From NCBI GenBank assembly GCA_030597435.1, contig JAUVRV010000065.1, positions 1 to 9,911 on the forward strand: 9,911 bases of DNA. The letters are read 5' to 3'. Position numbers and translations under genes: made by a program. Below are positions 1 to 7,092 of this stretch, in pieces; the first letter of the stretch is position 1; every line of letters starts with the position of its first letter. This DNA comes from Gemmatimonadales bacterium. GTDB lineage: Bacteria; Gemmatimonadota; Gemmatimonadetes; Gemmatimonadales; GWC2-71-9. The notes under the pieces are model-generated. The model searched no databases. It was not told where the DNA came from and saw only the letters and a list, made by a program, of their open reading frames with translations.

Positions 1-180
1 AATATGCGTGTCTACTCCAAAAATGCAGGCCTTGTTATCCCTTTATGTGCAGCAGTTAAAGTACTACAGGCGCTGTACTTAGGAACGTTCATGCCGGCAC
101 TCACAGATTACCGGAGATTGCGGTGATTGGCGACCTCAGGGAGGGGGGATGATGTACGATTGAAGACTTCAGATAATTTC

Positions 181-223
181 AGATTTGCGATTTGGAGCCG
201 GATCGGTTGTCAATCGCAAATCT
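181..223 (-). terminator. Perfect 12-bp inverted repeat after DUF5916 gene (possible terminator)
   Basis: The arms AGATTTGCGATT (181-192) and AATCGCAAATCT (212-223) are exact reverse complements separated by 19 bases. The hairpin begins 9 bases past the TGA stop of the minus-strand DUF5916 gene, where a transcription terminator would lie. On the minus strand the hairpin is followed by an AT-rich stretch but not by a clear run of T, so it is not a textbook Rho-independent terminator. It could instead protect the 3' end of the transcript or be a copy of a dispersed intergenic palindrome. The remaining bases 1-180 show no coding region that I can support. Confidence 0.5.
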
Positions 224-232
224 CCTGGATCG

Positions 233-2272
233 TCAGAAGACGAACGTCATCTTGAAGAAGAACGTGTTGCGCTGGGCTGACCGCTCACCGAACTGCGCCG
301 TGCCACGTTGATACGCCAACTGGATCGAGCCAAACGGTGGTCGATAGCGGTAGACGAACACGGCCTGCAGATTGCGACGATCGATCGCTGAGTTGGTTTG
401 GAGGAACACACGCAGGAAGAGATCCTTGGTGAAGAACTGGTCTGCCCGCACCACGTGAATCCAGGTGCTCGCGTCATCGGGATCCGGATCGAGGACAAGC
501 CGCTGCAGATCGTATTCCACTGACAACTGGGGAGTAACCTTGTATCCGGCCGAAGCAGTCCAGAGCAGAAAGTCGGAGTCGAAATTCCTGCCGAATTGGA
601 GTCCGATTCCGGCCGACTGGAACTCACGGGTATTGTAGCCGAGTTGCACCCGCATTCTCCGGTTGCGGAAATCTTTCTCGAACCGCTTGAATTCCTCAGA
701 GTAGGCCAGTCGCGTGTTGAAGCGATTGCTTAGTTCCAGGTCCAGTGACTGATCGATCTGCCAACTGCGAAGCAGACCCGTTTGACTCCAGTAGATGTTG
801 TAGTTCGAACTGTAGCGCAGGCGTTCGAATGCGGGGCTTCTGATCCAGAAAGTGTGCGTCAATGCCGCGTCGATTTCCCGCCGATCGTCATCTCGCACGA
901 AGCCGATCGCATTGACATGCTCGCGTAGGTGCTCCCCTAGGTGCGTGTATCGCACGTGGAAGTGGCTGGTTGGCGAGTCGAATGAGGGGCGAATGAAGTA
1001 ACCCACAGTTCCCGTATCATGTGGTCCCCAGCTCTGCACCAACTGCCCGGTCACGCCGAATGTCCTGGTGAAGAACAAGGTCGCATCCATCCCAAGCGAA
1101 CCCCGATTGTTGCCTTCTATGTTTCGGTTGGCGAACTGTAGCGCAACGTTGGAAGAGCCGAGGGCCCGTTGCAGCCGGGCCACACCGTAGGTGGCCCGTG
1201 GGGTGTCCCTGAATTCCTCTGCAAATGTCGCCAGTGTCGCAATGGTCCAGGGACCGGCCCTACCCTGAACCTGTCCGCCGCCCCGAATATCGGGAATGCG
1301 GCGTGAGTAGAACGTGCGGATCCTCTGGCGATACAGTTCGGCACTCTCCAGGAAGAAGGGGCGCTTCTCCGGCAGGCTCAGCTCGAAACGCGTGAGATTG
1401 ACTCGCTACTGATCGGCCTCGATGGTGGCAAAGTCCGGGTTGACCGTGAGGAAGGCGGACATCTCCGGGGTGATCGCGTACCTTGCGTCTCCTCCTGCAT
1501 CCAGGTTAGCCGTCGTGGCCTGTTGCACTGTGGCCTGTTGCACTCTGGAGAGTCCGTAGACGATGATCTGGTGACGCTGCACCGGTGGCGGCACGTTGAG
1601 TCCCACGAGTTGACCGCCCTGGGATACCCTGAAGGGGTTCTCCAGGGGCCCCGCCCAGAAACTCAGCTCGAGCGTTCGGCGCCGGCTCCTCCCAAAATTG
1701 ATACCCCAGGTTCGATTCTCGCCCGCATCGTATTTGATGGAGGTAAACGGGATCGAATACTCGACCGTCCAACCGTATTCCGTGCGCCGGGCTGCAGACT
1801 GCCAAGCACCATCCCAGGTCTTGTCGACTGTGCGACCATCGTTGGCTACCCGCCCGTCCGTCTGCGTCCCCAAGAGATTGGTCATGAAGTAGTAAGCAGA
1901 TTGGCGATCGTTGTGACTGTCCAGTACCACCACCACGGCATCGTCGTTCTCGAGGGCGGCGTCTCGTCGTGTCAATTGCGCCGCAGGTGCTTCGGGGTCC
2001 CACAGCCGAAAGGCCACATAGAGGTGGAGGGAATCGTATCCTACGAGTGCTTCGGTCCTCAGTGGTGACCGCTGGCCCAGATTGGGCTCGTACTGGATGA
2101 AATTGCTTGCGACAGCGGCACCTGCCCATTCACTGTCTGCCACAACTCCGTCGATCGTAGGTGGAGTTGCGAACAGCGTTGGCTGCAGCCTGAAGGTGGA
2201 ATCGGTCAACGAACCAGCAGGCTGGAGCAACGGTCCTAGTAGGCATCCGATCAAGAAGCTGGTGCAGGACAT
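233..2272 (-). pseudogene. DUF5916 outer-membrane protein with N-terminal CBM9-like domain, interrupted by in-frame TAG
   Basis: Read through one TAG codon (1406-1408), this frame gives 679 residues. ATG 2272 is chosen because an in-frame TAA lies two codons upstream. Residues 1-20 look like a signal peptide. About residues 30-215 resemble the carbohydrate-binding family 9-like domain that opens DUF5916 proteins (TIDGVVADSEWAGA, ENDDAVVVVLDSHND). The second half is a β-barrel ending in MTFVF, with the terminal Phe used by the BAM assembly machinery. The TAG interrupts the family's conserved junction: IEADQ precedes it and RVNLTRFELSLPEKRPFFLE follows in the same frame. All roughly 390 downstream codons stay open, so this is a point nonsense change, probably CAG to TAG, with no frameshift. 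No function is established for the family beyond outer-membrane location. Alternatives are readthrough or a sequencing error. Confidence 0.8.
1515..1544. repeat. Perfect 15-bp tandem duplication in DUF5916 gene
   Basis: GTGGCCTGTTGCACT occurs twice head to tail (1515-1529 and 1530-1544). On the coding minus strand this duplicates five residues in frame, giving VQQATVQQAT. It falls in the linker between the CBM9-like domain and the conserved block before the barrel, a place that can tolerate length changes. It looks like replication slippage. Confidence 0.9.
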
Positions 2273-2486
2273 CGATTAGCCCGGATCACGCCACAGTTCG
2301 AGTACCACCCACAGAAGGTGCCCGTAACCGAGCTTCATCCCATGGCCACGGCTCCCCAACGGTCGATGCAATATACCCGGACATACTCTGCTCGAGGTGG
2401 GGGTGGGGGTGGGGGTGGGGGTGGCTGGTGCACCCGGGAGATGGACTGCATCTTCGTCTCCGAAACGTCCACCTGAGCGAGGACCG
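2273..2486. promoter_or_regulatory. Divergent intergenic region between DUF5916 and NhaC-like genes
   Basis: These 214 bases separate two genes that point away from each other, so promoters for both should lie here. I could not assign a convincing -35/-10 pair to either side. The clearest structure is the (GGGGGT)4 tract at 2399-2422. An open frame can be extended upstream of the antiporter ATG through this tract, but the resulting Gly-Val repeat and Pro/Ser/Arg-rich leader does not look like antiporter sequence. Confidence 0.5.
2399..2422 (+). repeat. (GGGGGT)4 tandem repeat, predicted G-quadruplex
   Basis: Four runs of five G are each followed by a single T (2399-2422). G-tracts of five with one-base loops are close to the strongest intramolecular quadruplex pattern known. 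The tract ends 64 bases before the antiporter ATG. It is G-rich on the antiporter's sense strand, so it could fold in the non-template DNA or in the 5' untranslated RNA. Its 6-bp unit could also change length by slippage. Confidence 0.85.
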
Positions 2487-3887
2487 ATGGAACCCGGCTG
2501 GATATCCATTATTCCCCCGTTGCTGGCCGTTGTGCTCGCGTTTGTGACGCGTGACGCGGTGATCAGCCTGATGATCGCCTGCGTCGTCGGGGTCGTTCTC
2601 CTGGGCCACGGGGTCCAGGGGTTCCCTGACCTGCTAATGCGCTCTCTGGGCACGCCGGATTTCATCTGGCTGTGCTCGATTGAGCTGTTCATCGGGGTGT
2701 TGATTGCGTTCCTGCAGCGGTCCGGGGCGGTGGATCTCTTCAGAAAGCGGGTGTCCCGCCGGGCCAGGACTCAACAACAAGTAGGCCTTCTCGGGTGGGG
2801 CCTGGGGTTGCTCATATTCTTCAGCGATTATTTCAGCCCGCTCTTCGTTGGTCCGGTGATGCGGGATATCACCGATCGGGTCCGCATCTCACGGGAGAAG
2901 CTGGCCTACATCTGCGACTCAACGTCCGCCTCGGTCATCGTGCTGATCCCGATCTCGGCGTGGGCGGCCTACCTGAGTGGTCTCGCGCTAACCGCAACCG
3001 ACCTCGAAGGCAGAGATGCGGCAATGCAGCTGTTCATTCGGAGCATCCCGTTCAACTTCTATGGCTTCATGACCATCGCGATGGTCGGCTTGATCGCGGC
3101 GAAGATCATACCCGATTTCGGTCCGATGCGGACCGCCGAAGACCGGGCAGCACGAACGGGAAAGGTCCTGCGTGACGGCGCCGTCCCGATGATGGGCAAG
3201 GAGTTGACCGACTTGGAAGTCACGACGTCGTCACGCCCCAACCTCGTGCTGAACTTTCTGCTCCCTGTGGCAATCATTATCGGCACAAACATCACGACAT
3301 TCGTGATCACCGGCAGCGCCACCGTTCTGGAGAGTTTCATGCTGGCCTGCGTCGTCTTGGGTGTGATTATGTGGTTCCAGCGGGTGGACACGCTCCGCGG
3401 TCTGGTGCAGACGGCCATGACGGGAATCAAGGGTGTGATGGTGGCGGTGGTGATCCTGGCACTGGCGTACTGCATCAACACTCTCAGCCAGGATATGAAG
3501 ACGGCGCAGTACGTCCTCAGTGTGACGGAGGCCTGGATGGCCCCGGCTCTGGTGCCCGTGTTGGCCTTCACCATCAGCGGTTTCATCAGTTTCGCGACCG
3601 GGACGGCGTGGGGCACCTACGCAATCATGGTGCCGATCGCGCTCCCGCTGGCAGTCCAGTTCAGCGGCGACGTGATGAGTCCGCTTTCGATGGCCACGTT
3701 TGCCGCTGTTGCCGGAGGCGGTGTGTTCGGCGATCACTGCTCGCCGCTGTCAGACACTACCGTGCTGTCATCGTTGGGCAGCGCTTGCGATCACATCGAC
3801 CACACGCGAACGCAACTTCCGTATGCGCTAGTCGTGGCACTCGTGGTGGCAGCATCCTACCTGTTGGTCGGGTATGTCGCGACTTGA
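2487..3887 (+). CDS. NhaC-family Na+/H+ antiporter (Na_H_antiporter superfamily)
   Basis: This 466-residue inner-membrane carrier has about eleven hydrophobic segments. Family signatures are SPLFVGPVMRDITDR near residues 117-131, the DSTS motif near 144-147, FATGTAWGTYAIMVPIALPL near 369-388 and GDHCSPLSDTT at 415-425. Together these place it in the NhaC/Na_H_antiporter group, whose members exchange Na+ for H+ or, in some branches, co-exchange organic acids; substrate cannot be read from sequence. ATG 2487 is preferred because GAGG sits at 2479-2482 and the hydrophobic protein begins there. A GTG at 2397 would add 30 low-complexity residues. The usual first acidic residue of the FDDY-type loop appears as Ser in FFSDYF (residues 111-116). 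The second carrier at the other end of the window is clearly diverged, so this is not a recent duplication. Confidence 0.85.
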   Translation: MEPGWISIIPPLLAVVLAFVTRDAVISLMIACVVGVVLLGHGVQGFPDLLMRSLGTPDFIWLCSIELFIGVLIAFLQRSGAVDLFRKRVSRRARTQQQVGLLGWGLGLLIFFSDYFSPLFVGPVMRDITDRVRISREKLAYICDSTSASVIVLIPISAWAAYLSGLALTATDLEGRDAAMQLFIRSIPFNFYGFMTIAMVGLIAAKIIPDFGPMRTAEDRAARTGKVLRDGAVPMMGKELTDLEVTTSSRPNLVLNFLLPVAIIIGTNITTFVITGSATVLESFMLACVVLGVIMWFQRVDTLRGLVQTAMTGIKGVMVAVVILALAYCINTLSQDMKTAQYVLSVTEAWMAPALVPVLAFTISGFISFATGTAWGTYAIMVPIALPLAVQFSGDVMSPLSMATFAAVAGGGVFGDHCSPLSDTTVLSSLGSACDHIDHTRTQLPYALVVALVVAASYLLVGYVAT

Positions 3888-3923
3888 TGATTATGAGCAG
3901 CCGGAGTAGGGGTCACATCCAAT

Positions 3924-3963
3924 GGCTACTGAAAGCGGAATAGGCTATTATTAGGCTACTGAA
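3924..3963 (+). promoter_or_regulatory. Direct repeats flanking a -10-like TATTAT upstream of fic
   Basis: GGCTACTGAA occurs at 3924-3933 and again at 3954-3963, so the copies start 30 bases apart. Between them is TATTAT (3946-3951), which matches five of six bases of a -10 box. No good -35 is present; the expected place is covered by the first repeat, while the second would cover the start of transcription. This geometry would suit a repressor or activator site, but that is inference. Confidence 0.35.
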
Positions 3964-3965
3964 GT

Positions 3966-3971
3966 AGGAGG
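3966..3971 (+). promoter_or_regulatory. Shine-Dalgarno AGGAGG supporting a TTG start for fic
   Basis: A full AGGAGG lies nine bases before TTG 3981. There is no ATG or GTG at suitable spacing, so this site decides the start of the Fic gene. Confidence 0.75.
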
Positions 3972-3980
3972 CAATCGACT

Positions 3981-5024
3981 TTGCTGTCTCTTGACCCCAA
4001 GAAACTGGCCGAACTGTCGATCCCGTTGGGCACGGGCTGGCTTCTTGGGGCCTGCATGGAAGCCCGCGGAAAGCAGGATCTCTGGATCAGGCAGAAGCCG
4101 GAGGTTCTCGAAGTTCTGCGCGAACAGGCCATCATACAGAGCGTCGAATCGTCGAACCGGATCGAAGGGGTGACGATACCGGCCGATCGACTCCGTCCTG
4201 TGATTCTGGGAAAAGCCAAGCCCCGGGACCGCTCGGAGGAGGAACTCGCGGGGTACAGGCAGGCTTTGGATTGGATTTTTTCGCGCAAGCGACGAGTGTC
4301 CATCACGCCGGCGGTCATCCAGCGACTACACACCATCACACAGGGCGGTTTCTCCGGTGATGCGGGTGAATGGAAAAAGCGGGACAACGAAATCATCGAA
4401 ATACTACCCAACGGTGAGAGGAGAATCAGGTTTGTTCCCACGTCCGCAAAGGACACTCCGAAAACCGTGGAAGCGCGGTGTCGGAACTACCGAGACACGT
4501 GCGACGAGGAACGAGTGCCGCCGCTATTGATCGTCGCCACCTTCGTGTTCGATCTCTTGTGCATCCATCCATTCCGTGACGGCAACGGACGTGTTTCCCG
4601 ACTGGCCACGACGCTTCTGCTCCAGATCCACGGTTTCCAGGTGCCGAGATACATCAGCCTGGAACGTCTTGTCGAGGAGGGCAAGGCAGACTACTACGGC
4701 GTCTTGGCCGAATGCTCGCAGGGATGGCATGAAGGAAGCAACGAGTTCGTACCCTGGTGGGATTACTTTCTGAGCGGGTTGCACCGCGCCTACAAGGAGT
4801 TCGAGCGGCAGGTGGAATCGACGGAGGCCCGTCCCGCCAAGAGCGACCTGGTGCGGCAGACCGTGCTTACCCAGGTTGGGCAGTTCACACTGGGAGACCT
4901 TGTGGCTCAACTACCGGCGGCCAGCCCGCAGCTTATCAAGAAGGTTCTCGCGGAACTGAAAAAGCAGGGCAAGGTTCATCTTGTCGGGAGGGGACGAGGC
5001 GCTCGGTGGGAAGTCCTTCCATAA
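3981..5024 (+). CDS. Fic family protein, class II (Fic_N plus Fic domain, C-terminal winged helix)
   Basis: This 347-residue protein carries the Fic core HPFRDGNGRVSR at 196-207. It has the catalytic His196, the phosphate-binding GNG and the final Arg, so transfer of AMP (or another nucleotide) to a Ser, Thr or Tyr hydroxyl of a target protein is expected. An N-terminal inhibitory helix is visible as SSNRIEG at 57-63, matching [S/T]xxxE[G/N]. This is the class II arrangement, in which Glu62 would block productive ATP binding until relieved. About residues 10-95 match the Fic N-terminal region. Residues 288-345 look like a winged-helix DNA-binding or dimerisation domain, common in this subgroup. 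There is no adjacent FicA-type antitoxin, which fits built-in inhibition. The start is TTG with a strong Shine-Dalgarno. The target is unknown, and de-AMPylation is an alternative activity for this class. Confidence 0.9.
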   Translation: MLSLDPKKLAELSIPLGTGWLLGACMEARGKQDLWIRQKPEVLEVLREQAIIQSVESSNRIEGVTIPADRLRPVILGKAKPRDRSEEELAGYRQALDWIFSRKRRVSITPAVIQRLHTITQGGFSGDAGEWKKRDNEIIEILPNGERRIRFVPTSAKDTPKTVEARCRNYRDTCDEERVPPLLIVATFVFDLLCIHPFRDGNGRVSRLATTLLLQIHGFQVPRYISLERLVEEGKADYYGVLAECSQGWHEGSNEFVPWWDYFLSGLHRAYKEFERQVESTEARPAKSDLVRQTVLTQVGQFTLGDLVAQLPAASPQLIKKVLAELKKQGKVHLVGRGRGARWEVLP

Positions 5025-5075
5025 CGGAAGAAGGCCCCGGACCACGCTCCCTTCACCAATCCGCTCGCTGCGCCC

Positions 5076-6692
5076 TCACCGCCCAGTCCCGCTCCCCGCT
5101 CCCAGCTCCCCTTTTACAAGAACGCTCCCACTCATCACATCAGTGAACTCTCCCCCGTCCATCGCCAGTTCACCGTTCACGCCGACAAACACCATCCCCT
5201 CGCAGTAATGATGCGGATCCTGGAACGTGGCCAAGTCGCGCAGTCGCTCGAGGTCGAACACGACGATATCCGCAACCGTACCGGTTCTAATCACGCCACG
5301 GTCGGGCAGTCCCATCACGCCAGCCGACAACGACGTCATGCTGCGAATCGCGGTCTCCAGATCGATCACACCGTCTTCTACTACATACTTGTGGATTTGT
5401 CTGGGGAACGTGCCATACCACCGCGGGTGCGGCACGCCGCGACCCAACTGCGTGATGCTGCCATCGGAAGACGTCATCGTCCACGGCTGCCGCATGAGGG
5501 TCGCGATGTCGTCCTCGAGCATGTTGAAGGAAACCAGGGACGCCCCGCCCGCACGCAGCAGCTCCACCACCAGATCCACCGGCACCAGGCCGCGCTCGTC
5601 GGCCACCGCTTGCATGGTACGGCCCTCGATCGATGGATCAGCTCTGTGGAGTTGGAACTGGAGTCTTGCGGCACCACCCCGGCGATCGAGGTTCTCCAAC
5701 ACGTCGGCTTTGAATCGGGCTAATGTCTCCGCCGAGTCGAGCCGCGAGACCAATGCAACGCCACCGCCGACCTGAGCCCAACGCGGCACGAGCGCGCCGG
5801 TGATGCTGGTACCCGATGCCGCGTAGGGATACTGATCGGCATAGACCTCGATACCCGCCTCGCGCGCTCGCTCGATCCTGCTTACTAGCGCCTGTGAGTA
5901 TCCCCACACGCGGGGACCCAGCGCCTTGATGTGAGTGACGATGCCCTTGACGCGCGCTTCGAGTGCGATGCGGATCACCTCGTCTACGGCCGCGACGAGG
6001 CCGATGTTGTAGTCGGCTTCGTCGCGAATGTGACTCTGGTACACACCGCCAAACTCACTCACTATCTTCGCGAGTTCGATAACCTCCTCGGTCTCGGCGT
6101 AACTGCCGGGTGCGTAGTAGAGGCCGCTCGACAAACCAAACGCTCCGGTTTCCATGCCGCGTCTCACCAGGTCTCGCATCTCGTCCAGCTCGTCTGCTGT
6201 CGGCGTACGATCGTCCATCCCGATTACGGCGCGGCGTACCGACCCCTGAGGAACGAGCTGTGCGACATTCACGCCGAGTCCATGCTCCAACAACCGTTCC
6301 TGCTGAACAACCAGATCGGTTGGCCCGCCACCGTCCGAATTGATGAACACCGTCGTAATCCCCTGCACCAACAGCGGTCGCGCGTGACTCAGCTCCGGCG
6401 TTGCCAGCCCGGGCCCGTCATGCGTGTGAACGTCGATGAAACCGGGAGCGAGGTATAGACCCGAAGCGTCGATCACACGATCTGCGGTTGCGGTAGACAG
6501 ATCCCCCACCGCGGCAATGGTTTCACCGCTGATCGCCACATCGGCGTAGCGCCACGGGTTGCCCATACCGTCGAGCATTCGTGCGCCACGGATGATGATG
6601 TCGTACTGTGCGTGGACGGAGCCGGCGAACAGTGCTTGTATCAGGACAGATACAGCGAGAAACACAACCTTGCTGGCCGGAACCCTTCGCAC
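5076..6692 (-). CDS. Periplasmic N-acyl-D-amino-acid deacylase / D-aminoacylase family amidohydrolase
   Basis: This 538-residue amidohydrolase has a signal peptide ending near AGSVHA (cleavage about residue 28), so it should act outside the cytoplasm. Metal-site signatures are GFIDVHTHD with His89 and His91, YQSHIRDE with His221, THIKA with His254, and SSDG with Asp410. SSGLYYAPGSYA (188-199) is typical of the D-aminoacylase branch. The family removes acyl groups from N-acyl-D-amino acids, and a secreted form would suit turnover of D-amino-acid-containing material. At the place where D-aminoacylases have a metal-bridging Cys (TTVVxGNCG), this protein has TTVFINSDGG, putting Asp120 there. The GTG start comes one base after the HEPN stop (TAGGGTG) and lacks its own good Shine-Dalgarno, so translation is probably coupled. 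The last residues, GELGAGSGTGR, come from a G-rich period-7 repeat. Confidence 0.85.
   Translation of the reverse strand: MRRVPASKVVFLAVSVLIQALFAGSVHAQYDIIIRGARMLDGMGNPWRYADVAISGETIAAVGDLSTATADRVIDASGLYLAPGFIDVHTHDGPGLATPELSHARPLLVQGITTVFINSDGGGPTDLVVQQERLLEHGLGVNVAQLVPQGSVRRAVIGMDDRTPTADELDEMRDLVRRGMETGAFGLSSGLYYAPGSYAETEEVIELAKIVSEFGGVYQSHIRDEADYNIGLVAAVDEVIRIALEARVKGIVTHIKALGPRVWGYSQALVSRIERAREAGIEVYADQYPYAASGTSITGALVPRWAQVGGGVALVSRLDSAETLARFKADVLENLDRRGGAARLQFQLHRADPSIEGRTMQAVADERGLVPVDLVVELLRAGGASLVSFNMLEDDIATLMRQPWTMTSSDGSITQLGRGVPHPRWYGTFPRQIHKYVVEDGVIDLETAIRSMTSLSAGVMGLPDRGVIRTGTVADIVVFDLERLRDLATFQDPHHYCEGMVFVGVNGELAMDGGEFTDVMSGSVLVKGELGAGSGTGR
5081..5113 (-). repeat. Period-7 GCTCCC(C/A) repeat and predicted G-quadruplex at 3' end of deacylase gene
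   Basis: Three heptamers, GCTCCCC, GCTCCCA and GCTCCCC, run head to tail at 5091-5111. On the coding minus strand, together with the next bases, they give five G-tracts with loops of three to four bases, a quadruplex-like pattern running into the TGA stop at 5078-5076. A unit of seven is not a multiple of three, so it codes in shifting frames and produces the Gly-rich tail GELGAGSGTGR. Confidence 0.7.
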
Positions 6693-6693
6693 C

Positions 6694-7092
6694 CTATCCC
6701 ACCACCCCCTCCGCCCACTGCACCACCTGCTCGGCCAGCTGCACGGCTTGGCGCCACTCCTCCTCAGTTACTGCTTCGGCTGGCCCTGGATAACGCGTGT
6801 GCGTGGCGTAGTCGCTGAGTGCTGCGGCATCACAGAGATTCGGCGGCACTTCTATCCCTGATCCACCGACTAGATCCAGGAGACGCTCGATGACATGCGT
6901 TTTCGGGAACGGGGTCGCCTGACTCACCAGCACAGCCTTGATGGCCTTCTCCGCTGCCTGTTGCGCGTCGAAGCAAAGGTCTGCGTAGAGTATCTCGGGT
7001 GCAGTTCTACCCTGCCTGGCCCGTGCTAGATTGGAGTGCGACCTCCGCAGCCATGCTCTCGGATCGGCGGGGTCATATTCGTTAGGCGGCAT
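6694..7092 (-). CDS. HEPN domain protein, putative toxin partner of MNT
   Basis: This 132-residue α-helical protein matches the HEPN (PF05168-like) pattern: AWLRRSHSNLARAR near the start, QQAAEKAIKAVL, then PKTHVIERLLDL and SDYATHTRYPG. The ATG at 7092 is chosen because the conserved domain begins just after it and it overlaps the end of the MNT gene (stop TAA at 7084-7082) by 11 bases, indicating coupled translation. A longer frame from 7140 would lie almost wholly inside the MNT gene. HEPN/MNT pairs are known toxin-antitoxin systems in which the HEPN protein is an RNase and the MNT partner neutralises it. Here I find no Rx4-6H ribonuclease motif; the visible conserved element is RYPG (100-103). 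A non-RNase role is therefore possible. It ends in TAG, one base before the deacylase start. Confidence 0.8.
   Translation of the reverse strand: MPPNEYDPADPRAWLRRSHSNLARARQGRTAPEILYADLCFDAQQAAEKAIKAVLVSQATPFPKTHVIERLLDLVGGSGIEVPPNLCDAAALSDYATHTRYPGPAEAVTEEEWRQAVQLAEQVVQWAEGVVG

Noticed and set aside
59..80. Small inverted repeat AAGTAC...GTACTT in the left non-coding region
   Set aside because: Six-base arms with a ten-base loop are expected often by chance, and it is not next to a gene end.
2397..2486. Extended antiporter N-terminus starting at GTG 2397
   Set aside because: It would translate the G-rich tandem repeat into a Gly-Val run and a charged, Pro-rich leader unlike this membrane family; ATG 2487 has its own GAGG.
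5931..6458. Long open frame on the plus strand opposite the deacylase
   Set aside because: It is antisense to a clearly recognised enzyme, has no family resemblance or ribosome site, and is explained by GC-rich codon bias.
6694..6696. TAG at the end of the HEPN gene as a third read-through site
   Set aside because: The HEPN domain ends where family members end, and the next codons would be read through the deacylase signal region in another frame, so this TAG looks like a genuine stop. This also weakens the idea of general TAG reassignment.
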